Source: Bacteroidales bacterium (GTDB lineage Bacteria > Bacteroidota > Bacteroidia > Bacteroidales > BM520). From it: a DNA stretch of 55,221 nucleotides. Where the stretch lies: contig JAISNV010000028.1 of the NCBI GenBank assembly GCA_031276035.1, positions 1 through 55,221 on the forward strand. Reading direction: 5' to 3'. The position numbers were made by a program, and so were the translations under genes. The notes below the pieces were generated by a model. It had not been told where the DNA came from. It made no database searches and was given only the letters and a program-made list of their open reading frames with translations. This document shows positions 1 to 7,896 of this stretch, one piece after another. Each line of letters begins with the position of its first letter. Position 1 is the stretch's first letter.

Positions 1-1407
1 AATTCAAATCAACAATCGGATGTATTATTGGCATTCGACAAGGAAAAGAAAACAATTGGAGTAGTCAAAGGTATTGACGAAAAAGGCGAATTGCAAACCG
101 TCCCGCCGAAACAGGAACACAATAACGATTTCCTGAAAGTGGACAAAAATGCGAACTTGTTTGAGAATTTTTTCAAGAACTTTGCAAGTCAGTTGAAAGA
201 CCCGACACGTTTCAATTTCTTTAAAGTGGAAATTGGGCAGGCGGAACAGACAGCGAAAACGATGCAGAAGAATGTGAAAAATCCTACTCCGGCAGGCGAT
301 GAAATTTTGGGTAAGTTGTATGTGGAAGTGAAAGAACCGGAAAAACAATCCCAACAGCAAAGCGAATCACCGAAGTATTTCATTGACCCGAACAAAATTA
401 ATTGGGATGAACTTAAAAATCTGGGTATTACCAAAGGAGACCTTGAAAAATCAAAGGCATTAGAACCCATGTTGCGTGGTTACAAATCGCCATCAACATT
501 TGCAATTGAAGCTAATCTGGGAACAGTTGTTATGAAAACCGATGCACGGCTTTCGTTTCGTCCCGACAAAGATGGAAATGTGGTATTGGCTATTCACGGA
601 ATCCGCAAACAGCCGGAATTGAACCGTCCGTACTTCGGTCATCAGTTTAGCGATGAGGATAAAAAGAACTTGAAAGAAAGTGGCAATATGGGACGTGTGG
701 TAGATGTAAAGAATTATATTACAGGCGAAAACATTCCGTCTTTTATCAGTGTGGACACACAAACCAATGAATTGGTTTCCATGAAAGCATCATCGCTTAA
801 ACTTCCTGATGAAATCAAAGGTGTGAAGTTGGAGGATACCCAAAAAGCGGATTTACGAGAGGGGAAAGCGGTCTATTTGGAAAATATGATTTCAGCAAAA
901 GACCAGCCTTTCTCTGCAATGGTTCAAGTAAATGCGGAAAAACGAAGCCTTGAATTTATCTTTCCCAAAGAGGAAAAACAAGTTCAACGGCAATCACAAG
1001 AACAAACTGTCCGTATTCCGAAAACACTTGCAGGAGTGGAATTATCCGAAAAACAACAAGCCGACTTGAAAGCCGACAAAACCATTTATGTAAAAGGCAT
1101 GAAAGACGGAAAAGGGGAAGAATATAATGCGTATGTGAAAGTAAATCAAGAGAAAGGAAAGTTGGATTTTTATCAGTTCAATCCCGATAAGGCAAAAGAG
1201 AAAGCCAAAGAAATTACTCCGGCAGAAGGTCATAAAACCCAAGTGGCAGTTAATTCAGATGGTAAAACCAACGAAGCCACCAAACAAAGTAATGAGCCTT
1301 TGAAACCGGAACAGGTAAAACCCACCGAAAATCAACAGAAAAAGCAGGAAGAGAAACAGGAGCAGAAACAAGATGCTCCTAAGAAATCGAAAGGGCGAAA
1401 GATGTAG
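1..1407 (+). CDS. DUF3945/DUF4099-type mobile-element protein, 5' end cut by window edge
   Basis: The reading frame is open from base 1, so the true start lies left of the window; a TTG at 28 is only an internal codon. The visible 468 residues begin with a segment typical of Bacteroidota conjugative and mobilizable elements (VLLAFDKEKKTIGVVKGID), followed by two repeated modules near residues 260-310 and 335-385 that each carry the pattern 'P..L.GV.L...Q...L..gk..Y..gM', the DUF3945 signature. The C-terminal 70 residues are low complexity, rich in Lys, Gln and Glu, ending KSKGRKM. The family has no proven biochemical role; it is a marker of integrative elements and often lies near the topoisomerase and mobilization genes. 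A hairpin terminator follows 24 bases after the stop. Family assignment is from recognised sequence pattern; function is unknown. Confidence 0.8.
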   Translation, partial: NSNQQSDVLLAFDKEKKTIGVVKGIDEKGELQTVPPKQEHNNDFLKVDKNANLFENFFKNFASQLKDPTRFNFFKVEIGQAEQTAKTMQKNVKNPTPAGDEILGKLYVEVKEPEKQSQQQSESPKYFIDPNKINWDELKNLGITKGDLEKSKALEPMLRGYKSPSTFAIEANLGTVVMKTDARLSFRPDKDGNVVLAIHGIRKQPELNRPYFGHQFSDEDKKNLKESGNMGRVVDVKNYITGENIPSFISVDTQTNELVSMKASSLKLPDEIKGVKLEDTQKADLREGKAVYLENMISAKDQPFSAMVQVNAEKRSLEFIFPKEEKQVQRQSQEQTVRIPKTLAGVELSEKQQADLKADKTIYVKGMKDGKGEEYNAYVKVNQEKGKLDFYQFNPDKAKEKAKEITPAEGHKTQVAVNSDGKTNEATKQSNEPLKPEQVKPTENQQKKQEEKQEQKQDAPKKSKGRKM

Positions 1408-1430
1408 CATTCATTTCTTTGTGAAATTTG

Positions 1431-1470
1431 AAATAGCACCTAATAGAAATATTGGGTGCTATTTTTGTTT
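1431..1470 (+). terminator. Intrinsic terminator after the DUF3945 gene
   Basis: A perfect 10-bp stem (AAATAGCACC at 1431-1440 with GGTGCTATTT at 1455-1464) has a 14-nt loop and is followed by TTGTTT. It lies 24 bp after the stop codon, which fits rho-independent termination on the plus strand. Confidence 0.75.
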
Positions 1471-1533
1471 ATACATTGTTATATTGCATAGAATAAATCC
1501 TTCAGAAAAAGGACAAGAGAGAATTTAATGTTA

Positions 1534-1541
1534 TACTTTTG
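1534..1541 (+). promoter_or_regulatory. Perfect Bacteroidota -7 box before the AbiH gene
   Basis: TACTTTTG matches the Bacteroidota -7 consensus TAnnTTTG. No good TTTG -33 element sits at the usual 17-23 nt spacing. The box lies inside the longest possible reading frame (ATG 1528), which argues that translation begins at one of the ATGs at 1555, 1558 or 1564 instead. Confidence 0.45.
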
Positions 1542-1557
1542 TAATAAAAATTTTATG

Positions 1558-2589
1558 ATGGAAATGAGTAGTGATAGGTTATATGTTATAGGGAATGGAT
1601 TTGATTTACATCATGGATTAAGAACTCAATATTCAGATTTTCAGGCATACTTGAAAAAACAAAATCCAAGTCTATTATACTTGTTAGACAGTTGTTTTTC
1701 AGTTGATTTATGGTCTGATTTCGAAAGCAATTTATCAAAATTGGATATAGCTGAAATATTTGCAGACAATGAAGATTTATTGCCAGATGATAATAGTGAT
1801 AGAGATGGCGACAAATATGTGTTTATTGACAAAATGGAACAAATTAAAAATAATTTGACTGTTGGTTTGAGAGACGAATTGAGAAATTGGATATTAGCAT
1901 TAGACTATCCATCAGATATAGATAGGATAAAATTAAATTTAGATACAAATGCAACTTTTTTAACCTTTAATTATTCCGACACATTAGAACGTCTTTACAA
2001 AATAAATTCCGACCATATTATACATATACATAATAAAGCAATATGGATAGATTTAGATAAATTCAGTCCCAAAGAACGCTCTATAATAGAAATTTCAGAG
2101 AGGTTTAAAGCTAAATTTCATGAGTTCTGGCCACAAGAATCAAAAATCAGGAGGAGCGTACTTGAAGATAATAGCGATATTATTATTGGACATGCTGTTA
2201 AAAATATTTCACTTGAAAGACCCACTACAACTCAAAAGGGAATAAACACTTCTTATTCATATGAAGAAGGTTTTGATATGATAAAATCGTATGACAATTA
2301 TAAAAATACTGAACAAATACTAAATAAGAATAGGTATTTCTTTAACAATCTTCATTCTATCAATACAATAATCATCATTGGGCATTCATTATCAGATGTT
2401 GATATACCTTACTTTGAAGAGTTAAGTAATAAGGCAATAAAATGTGAAAAGTATAAAATTACTCACTATGGGGCTGAAAACTTAAAAAACATCCAAGTTC
2501 AATCTGCCAAATTTTTGAACATTAACCAGAATATTGATTTTGTTAATTTAGATGATGATATTGAAAACATCAGACATAATTTGAAATAA
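1558..2589 (+). CDS. AbiH-family abortive infection protein
   Basis: The predicted protein of 343 residues starts with the AbiH hallmark LYVIGNGFDLHHGL, continues with a central FLTFNYSDTLERLY and HIHNKA segment, and has IIIGHAVK and IIIIGHSLSDVDIPYF near the C-terminus. These are the conserved blocks of the bacteriophage abortive infection AbiH family, whose fold is thought to resemble SIR2-like NAD-binding proteins. AbiH members abort phage infection in lactococci; the molecular target is not settled. The longest frame begins at 1528, but a perfect -7 box (1534-1541) overlaps it, so the ATG at 1558 is preferred (1555 and 1564 also possible). The gene stands alone between a terminator and a convergent mobile-element operon and is more AT-rich than the DUF3945 gene before it, consistent with defence cargo. 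Confidence 0.85.
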   Translation: MEMSSDRLYVIGNGFDLHHGLRTQYSDFQAYLKKQNPSLLYLLDSCFSVDLWSDFESNLSKLDIAEIFADNEDLLPDDNSDRDGDKYVFIDKMEQIKNNLTVGLRDELRNWILALDYPSDIDRIKLNLDTNATFLTFNYSDTLERLYKINSDHIIHIHNKAIWIDLDKFSPKERSIIEISERFKAKFHEFWPQESKIRRSVLEDNSDIIIGHAVKNISLERPTTTQKGINTSYSYEEGFDMIKSYDNYKNTEQILNKNRYFFNNLHSINTIIIIGHSLSDVDIPYFEELSNKAIKCEKYKITHYGAENLKNIQVQSAKFLNINQNIDFVNLDDDIENIRHNLK

Positions 2590-2591
2590 TC

Positions 2592-2870
2592 TCACCACTT
2601 CTCCCTAATCAACCGATGCACATCCGATTCCTTGTAATAGCAACGACCATCATTCAATTTAATAAAAGGCAAAATTCCTTTTGTCCGATAGCGTTGCAGG
2701 GTGCGAGAACTGACTTTCAATAGGAACATCATATCTTGATTGTCCAATAATCTTTCTCCGTCTAAACAGTTTTGTTGAGTTGCCAAGCGTTCCACTTTTT
2801 TGTCGAGCATATCGAATTTGTCGAACATACGCTCCATAAAGGCTATAAATGTTTCTCTGTCAATATTCAT
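2592..2870 (-). CDS. Small helix-turn-helix (excisionase-like) protein of mobile element
   Basis: This 92-residue protein has a Met-rich, charged N-terminal helix (FMERMFDKFDMLDKKVERL) that could form a coiled coil. A MerR/excisionase-type helix-turn-helix of the HTH_17 kind follows at about residues 42-90: DNQDMMFLLKVSSRTLQRYR, then a KGILPFIKLNDGRCYYKESD wing and VHRLI. Such proteins in Bacteroidota elements bind DNA and help excision or regulate transfer genes. An upstream in-frame extension to 3005 exists but overlaps the primase gene and reads as non-coding, so the ATG at 2870 is chosen. It begins 2 bp after the primase stop, implying one operon. Exact role, excision factor or regulator, cannot be told from sequence. 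Confidence 0.8.
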   Translation of the reverse strand: MNIDRETFIAFMERMFDKFDMLDKKVERLATQQNCLDGERLLDNQDMMFLLKVSSRTLQRYRTKGILPFIKLNDGRCYYKESDVHRLIREKW

Positions 2871-2872
2871 GG

Positions 2873-4903
2873 TTATATAAGTCCTCTTGTAAAATAATTT
2901 TGATTGGAAATATCTTTGATGATAATTTCCTTTTCCCGCATAAAACGGATATAGCTTTTGGCGGTACGTTCCTTGACATCCATAATTTGCTGAATTTGTT
3001 CGCACAGGTCGATGTATGTGATAAATGTTTGTTGGTCAAATATTTCGCGGGCAACTCCAAGCAATTCTTTTTCTTTGCGTTTCTCTTTTTCTTCACGCGG
3101 TTTTTCTCCACGATATATGTGCATTCCGGCTTCCTTATCCCAGGAGAATTGCATTAACGGAACATCCAACGGGCTTCCTTCACGAACTTTCAAGGCTTTT
3201 ACAACAGATGTAGATTGGTCATTATCCAACTCAATGGAAAGAATGGCGGAAGATTTCCGTTGCAGTTCCGAACCCAAATGACCACGTAATTTCAACCCAT
3301 TAGGAACATAATGTAAAACGCAAACCATACAAGTCTGATAAATTCCTGCCAATCGGTAGAGTTCATCGACAACCCGCAGACTTTCGGCTTCATCGTTGGC
3401 GGAATGCACCAAATCGGCAATACCGTCAATAATAACCAATTGAATCCCGCCAAACTCATAATAGAACTTATCCATGCTTTGAACGATGGATTGCAAACGT
3501 TCTTTCCGCGACATTCCAGTCAGACAAAATGCTTTGAGTTCATCGGGTTTGTCGTTGAGTTTCGCTCGTTTCAACAAATTGGAAACGTTTTTAAATAACT
3601 GAACTTCGGATTGTTCGGTATCGTAAAGCAAAACCGCTTTATGTTTTTTATTTTCATTTACGATAATTCCCAATGTATCAACTGTATTGGAAGTTCGCAC
3701 AGAACCCGCAACCAAAGAAGCAACATAGTTACTTTTTCCTGTACCCTCTCCGCCTGTAATGCAAAGGATATTTCCTTGTGTTCCCAACGGAACATCACCA
3801 GCCGAGATAATTTCTTGTGCTTTCACCGGCGGGTTGTCAAAATCTATTTCACATGATTTGAGCATGGTCATTGTATCGTTATAGAGTTTATCTAAAAAAT
3901 CGAGAAACAGCCTCATAAATTCATCCCGACCGTTTCCGAGTTTGAAATAATCCGAAATATCCTTTTCTTCTTTCGTTCCCGAAAGCGGAAGAATCAGCCG
4001 TTTGATTCCGTATTCAGCCAATTGCTTTTCCTGTTTTGCCGAAGCATCCAATCCGGTTTTATCTACATCATATAATAGAATTATGTGTTTGAAACGAAAA
4101 GTGAGATTATGAATAATATCCTGCGGAATATGAACGGTTTCGCTATTGAAACAAATCGCATGAAATCCATGTGAAGCCAATGCCATCACATCTTTTTCGC
4201 CACCTGTAATAAACAATGTATCGCCCTTTGCCGGAAGTTGTTCCAAGCCGAAACAATAATTGTCGCCAATATCGCCGCCATATAAAAAGCGGGTTTGCGA
4301 AAACGGACGATATAATTTGATATATCGTTTTCCTTTGTAACCAAAAATGGGTTCTTCGGGGCAAGATGTTAATGTATAGGTTTTGCCTTCGGAATTTTCA
4401 CTTTGAAATTCTTTAATTGAAGATACTTTGTAAGTATTGAGTATATCTTGTATTATACCAAATTGTTTCCAATACGATAATTCACTTTCCGAGAATCTTT
4501 GTTCTTTAAATAAAAATGGTTTTGATTCCCGCTTATGTGTAATATTATTTTCCGGCTTTTGAAACTTTGAAACAGCAAACTTATGCTTGTCATAGGATAA
4601 ACCTAAAAACATATCATGATTAATAATGCTCAGGATTTCTTTAAAATCTTCCAGTCTATTACAGTCTAATCCTTTCAATATACCGACAAAGAAAAAACAA
4701 TCTCCACTATAATCATCATTGCCGAAATCTTTTAAGCGATAGCAATCGCTATTACGGTCAAAAAACACATTGCAAGAAGCTCTATTATCTTCGTATAAAG
4801 GATTTAAAAAGTTTCTTCCTATACGAAATGTGGTAGGAATATAGTATCTGAAAACATCTAAACCCTTATTTGTTTTTCTTAGCAATTCTTCTTTGTTTAG
4901 CAT
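2873..4903 (-). CDS. Toprim/AAA primase-helicase of mobile element (RepA-like C-terminal ATPase)
   Basis: The 676-residue protein combines several modules. The N-terminal ~130 residues resemble the DNA-binding part of Bacteroidota primases (CNVFFDRNSDCYRLKDFG). A Toprim core follows at about 228-245 (LFITGGEKDVMALASHG, with LLYDVDKTG as the acidic strand). Then comes a RecA-like hexameric helicase ATPase of the AAA_25/RepA type with Walker A GGEGTGKS near 378 and Walker B LVIIDGIADL near 490. The C-terminal end looks like a winged helix (RTAKSYIRFMREKEIIIK). Such proteins unwind and prime element DNA during replication after excision or transfer. The start overlaps the end of the preceding HTH gene by 38 bp, and the next HTH gene follows within 2 bp, so the three genes are probably co-transcribed. 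Family-level assignment is firm; the element's replication mode is inferred. Confidence 0.85.
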   Translation of the reverse strand: MLNKEELLRKTNKGLDVFRYYIPTTFRIGRNFLNPLYEDNRASCNVFFDRNSDCYRLKDFGNDDYSGDCFFFVGILKGLDCNRLEDFKEILSIINHDMFLGLSYDKHKFAVSKFQKPENNITHKRESKPFLFKEQRFSESELSYWKQFGIIQDILNTYKVSSIKEFQSENSEGKTYTLTSCPEEPIFGYKGKRYIKLYRPFSQTRFLYGGDIGDNYCFGLEQLPAKGDTLFITGGEKDVMALASHGFHAICFNSETVHIPQDIIHNLTFRFKHIILLYDVDKTGLDASAKQEKQLAEYGIKRLILPLSGTKEEKDISDYFKLGNGRDEFMRLFLDFLDKLYNDTMTMLKSCEIDFDNPPVKAQEIISAGDVPLGTQGNILCITGGEGTGKSNYVASLVAGSVRTSNTVDTLGIIVNENKKHKAVLLYDTEQSEVQLFKNVSNLLKRAKLNDKPDELKAFCLTGMSRKERLQSIVQSMDKFYYEFGGIQLVIIDGIADLVHSANDEAESLRVVDELYRLAGIYQTCMVCVLHYVPNGLKLRGHLGSELQRKSSAILSIELDNDQSTSVVKALKVREGSPLDVPLMQFSWDKEAGMHIYRGEKPREEKEKRKEKELLGVAREIFDQQTFITYIDLCEQIQQIMDVKERTAKSYIRFMREKEIIIKDISNQNYFTRGLI

Positions 4904-5225
4904 ATGCTATGTGATTATCAATTAAATTTTGAAATGTTTCTTGATTAGTTCGAATTAATTTTTCGTTTAGCATTCGTTTTATTTCGGCTATTGTATAATA
5001 AGTTTTTCCTGAAATAAGAGAATAAGAGATTAATCCTTTTGAACGAAGCCTTTGTAGTGTTCTTTGACTGATATTTAGAAACGTACAAACTTCATAACTA
5101 TCTACCCATTCTTCTTCTAAATTTAGAAAATCTTCCTTACGATGTTCTGCAACAAATTCAGCAATAGAATTGATTTTATCAATTAACTCTTTATATGCTT
5201 TTGATTCTATTATTATAACATCCAT
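4866..5225 (-). CDS. Helix-turn-helix (HTH_17, excisionase-like) protein
   Basis: The product of 119 residues has an N-terminal helical segment (ELIDKINSIAEFVAEHR) and an HTH_17-type domain at about 43-88 (DSYEVCTFLNISQRTLQRLR, a KGLISYSLISGKTYYTIAEI wing, KRMLNEKL). It is a paralogue in layout of the 92-residue protein at the other side of the primase gene; both share the core 'SxRTLQRxRxKG'. The longer frame to 5288 is rejected because its extra 21 residues are Lys/Phe-rich with no family character; ATG 5225 is chosen. The upstream 300 bp carry two copies of a perfect palindrome that may be operators for this protein or for RteC. Likely an excisionase or transfer regulator; not provable here. 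Confidence 0.8.
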   Translation of the reverse strand: MDVIIIESKAYKELIDKINSIAEFVAEHRKEDFLNLEEEWVDSYEVCTFLNISQRTLQRLRSKGLISYSLISGKTYYTIAEIKRMLNEKLIRTNQETFQNLIDNHIAYAKQRRIAKKNK

Positions 5226-5286
5226 AATTATTTGAATTAAATTTTTGCAAAAGTGAAGTCTTTTTTTTATTTGAATTCCCAAGATC

Positions 5287-5302
5287 AACCCAAGTTGGGA
5301 AA
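5287..5302. repeat. Palindromic operator-like site, copy 1
   Basis: AACCCAAGTTGGGAAA contains the 11-bp palindrome CCCAA-G-TTGGG at 5289-5299. The identical 16-mer recurs 170 bp away at 5457-5472. Placement just upstream of the HTH gene suggests a protein binding site. Confidence 0.7.
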
Positions 5303-5456
5303 GATTTTTTCAAATTAGTTTTGGATCAATCTGTTCTGAAAATAAAAGAATTATAATCAGTTGACACTTCAATCGAAGTTCATTGAAACTATTTATGATA
5401 AATTTCTGTAAGTTAATGTAAGAGAGAGTGTTATTGGGTGGAAATTTACTTATTAA

Positions 5457-5472
5457 AACCCAAGTTGGGAAA
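5457..5472. repeat. Palindromic operator-like site, copy 2
   Basis: Second identical copy of AACCCAAGTTGGGAAA, in the same orientation as the first, 170 bp apart (palindrome core 5459-5469). It lies about 55 bp beyond the stop of the rteC-like gene. Confidence 0.7.
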
Positions 5473-5528
5473 AATTCTAAAAGGATATTATTAAGAAATT
5501 TTAAGAGAATGAATTTGATAATTATATT

Positions 5529-6371
5529 TTAAGCATCAACTTCATCCATCCGCTCATTAAGAACTTTTACTAATTTGTTTAAATAAATGGTTCGTTCGTT
5601 TTTTCTGTTTCGAATTTCAAGAAATACATGATATATGTCGTCAAGTTCAATATTGAAAACCTTCTCAAACATAAATGCCAGAGTTTTCAAATCTATATTA
5701 CCAGAATTGACGCTTTGGGCTGAATGTATGGCATATATCAATTCTACTAAAGCAACTTTTTTATCTGTCCATTTCTCATTAGATTGAAATTCTGAGAATT
5801 TTTCCGGACTATGTTTTTTACGTTCAATTTTTATCAATTCATTATTAATATATGCTGCCAGCATATCATTAGCCAATAATTTAGTAAGTTTGAAATCGTA
5901 TGCGGTTGAAAAACAAGAGTCCATTTCAAAATAAAAACTATCTTTATTTAATGTAATTTCTTTTATACCACGAATAAAATAAAAAGAATCTGCAACTGTT
6001 CTTCCGGAGCGATAATATTGAATAAATTCCGTATTTCTACTATAAAAAATATTTATTTGCTCTAGTTCTTTTTCAAAATATTCTTTTTGAGCTGCAAATC
6101 CGGTGATTGGACGTTGCAATTCTATATGATATGTATTTTGATAATATATCAGCTTGCAAAATAATTTTGGCTTTATTTCTTTGAAAAAGAATATTTCCTC
6201 TTTTTGATCTGTAAATCCATGCTTTGATACTACGCTTTTTAGTTTATCATAACCGGATTCTAAAATAGAAATAATACAAGGAGCATCTTTTATTATATCT
6301 GTTATTACAGTTTCTTTTGCTTTAACTTTGTTTTCAACATCTTTTACAATGTTTTTAATCTCTTTTTTCAT
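5529..6371 (-). CDS. rteC: RteC-family regulator of element excision and transfer
   Basis: The 280-residue protein matches the RteC family across its length. Recognisable blocks are EEIFFFKEIKPKLFCKLIYY (about 56-75), IELQRP, the central YYRSGRTVADSFYFIRG, DSFYFEMDSCFSTAYDFKL and LLANDMLAAYI, and the C-terminal helical region LVELIYAIHSAQSVNSG with NERTIYLNKL. RteC in CTnDOT-type conjugative transposons is a DNA-binding activator of the excision operon, itself under control of a two-component system. Here it lies upstream, on the same strand, of an excisionase-like HTH and primase operon, matching that logic. No rteA or rteB is in the window. A consensus promoter sits about 400 bp upstream, implying a long leader. 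Family identification is confident; binding to the nearby palindromes is inference. Confidence 0.88.
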   Translation of the reverse strand: MKKEIKNIVKDVENKVKAKETVITDIIKDAPCIISILESGYDKLKSVVSKHGFTDQKEEIFFFKEIKPKLFCKLIYYQNTYHIELQRPITGFAAQKEYFEKELEQINIFYSRNTEFIQYYRSGRTVADSFYFIRGIKEITLNKDSFYFEMDSCFSTAYDFKLTKLLANDMLAAYINNELIKIERKKHSPEKFSEFQSNEKWTDKKVALVELIYAIHSAQSVNSGNIDLKTLAFMFEKVFNIELDDIYHVFLEIRNRKNERTIYLNKLVKVLNERMDEVDA

Positions 6372-6768
6372 ATTAAATATTTATTTTATAAATAATCAAT
6401 GCTTTGTTTTAAATGAGATATTCAACAATATAAAAACATTGAATATATATGTCCCTATTCTATTATATTTCTCTATGCTATTGCATAATAACCGACTTTT
6501 TACACTATTTCTATCTTCTATTAATTATATTTTAAGGCTCGTTATATGAATGCGTATAACTTACTTTTTCTGTTTTGAAAATATTTAGAGATAATATATA
6601 TAATTTAATAAATCATTATAATAATAAAAGTTATTTGTATAATACTACGAAATAGGTCTTAAAAAGAATAATAGATAAGAATTATAAAAGTAGCTATCCA
6701 AAATGAAAAAGATAACTTATATATAAGACTTTTCCCCCTATTCATATAATTTTTAATATTTGCTTTTA

Positions 6769-6799
6769 CAAAGTTAGTATCTTTACTAACAGGTACAAA
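6769..6799 (-). promoter_or_regulatory. Consensus promoter with overlapping palindrome upstream of rteC-like gene
   Basis: On the minus strand TTTG (plus 6796-6799) is followed after exactly 19 nt by TAACTTTG (plus 6769-6776). Together these fit the Bacteroidota -33/-7 consensus TTTG-N17-23-TAnnTTTG. A perfect inverted repeat GTTAGTA-TCTT-TACTAAC (6773-6790) overlaps the -7 box and spacer, an operator-like position. The nearest downstream gene is the rteC-like gene, about 400 bp away. Confidence 0.6.
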
Positions 6800-7228
6800 A
6801 AATTTAAAATATTTTTACTTTAAATTTTGTTATTAATATAAATTTTAATGATTGTATTATAATTATACTTCTATGTTTTTTGTCTATAATTCTGTCAAAT
6901 AGTGATTATTTTGTTGCATATAGTATATTGAAAAAATATTTTTTTTTAAAAAAATGTTGCATATAAAAAAATAATATGTATTTTTGAAGCAAATTTAAAA
7001 TGAAAAGGACGTGTCAAAAAGAAAAAAATATAGTGATATTTTATCTTTTTTCCCTAAGGGAAAAGATGTTTCATTTTTTACAGAAGCAAAATTAAGAAGA
7101 AACTTAAACGGGCAAATTTTAAATTCTTTCCATTTATATTTCTTTCCAAGTATTAAGTTTATTGAAACTAAAATAAATTATATCTGGCACCACATATTAG
7201 TTTTATACAAAACCAATATCGACAATCG

Positions 7229-7255
7229 TTGCCCTGCATAATTAATGCGGGGCAA
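7229..7255. terminator. Hairpin in the non-coding stretch
   Basis: TTGCCCTGCAT (7229-7239) pairs with ATGCGGGGCAA (7245-7255) over 11 bp with one G-U pair and a 5-nt loop. There is no clear U tract on either side, so it may be a terminator relic or an RNA structure. Confidence 0.35.
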
Positions 7256-7608
7256 ATTTAGGTCAACATTCTTTAAAAGTCGGTAATCACAACCTTAAGC
7301 TATTAGAATTAGGAATTAGAAGTTTTTATTTTTATAAACGTACGCTCATTATAGCAAAATAAGGTTATGTCCCCCCTAGAAGATATGGATTTTTGATGAA
7401 AAATACATTTATCAGATTGAAGTTTAAAAGACAAGTAACTGCAAGTATTGTTTCACTCAAAGATAAAAGTGGAAGAACTCTAAAATGTAAAGCATTATAA
7501 ATAATAATTTATTTAAATGCTTAAAACAAAGTTACCAAAATTAAAGTAAAGAAACTTAAAACATTAGTCGAAAAAGAACCATAAAACTTAATTAAATAAA
7601 ATTTTCCA

Positions 7609-7830
7609 TGAAAAAAGTCTATCATTTACTAATTCTAATGTTGATTTGTAATAAGTACAAGAATGAAAATGTAACTAAAATTTTAAGAAGATTTTAAAAC
7701 AGTTAGATTATGAAAATCTCATTACTCATAATAAAGTTATAAAAATGAATGGGAATAATTTGTTACCTAATTACTTATTTTCTATATCTCCACAATTCCT
7801 TTATGTTTATGTGAATGGTAGTTTAATTCT
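7609..7830 (+). pseudogene. Possible decayed secreted-protein gene upstream of the RiPP cluster
   Basis: An ATG at 7609 opens a 29-codon frame starting MKKVYHLLILMLICNKYK, which resembles a signal or lipoprotein leader, and stops early. After that, another frame runs without stops for about 40 codons (DYENLITHNKVIKMNGNNLL, then PNYLFSISPQFLYVYVNGSL) to a stop near 7830. The pattern fits a gene broken by frameshifts. I cannot name its family. Confidence 0.25.
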
Positions 7831-7896
7831 CTGAACACTTTGATTTTAATGGTTTGTCTTTTATGGATTATCAAATATATGTAACCCAATAAAAAA

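Larger units (their letters stand above)
5226..5528. other. Intergenic control region between HTH gene and rteC-like gene
   Basis: About 300 bp without a coding frame. It contains two copies of a 16-bp sequence built on the palindrome CCCAAGTTGGG (listed separately) and is otherwise AT-rich. It is the upstream region of the HTH-primase operon and the downstream region of the rteC-like gene. Confidence 0.7.
6372..7896. other. Long AT-rich non-coding stretch with coding scraps
   Basis: About 1.5 kb separate the rteC-like gene from the RiPP cluster, with no convincing intact gene. The left third is almost pure A/T and holds the promoter at 6769-6799. From about 7010 onward there are short open pieces with plausible protein-like composition in changing frames. 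They include 7396-7500 (34 codons) and 7609-7698 (29 codons, beginning MKKVYHLLILMLIC like a signal peptide), followed by an unstarted stretch reading KVIKMNGNNLLPNYLFSISP. These look like eroded genes rather than functional ones. A hairpin is at 7229-7255. Confidence 0.6.

Noticed and set aside
7011..7241. 76-codon frame beginning MSKRKKYSDILSFFPKGKD
   Set aside because: Starts at GTG in AT-rich debris, no family match recognised, and it ends inside a hairpin; kept only as part of the coding-debris observation.
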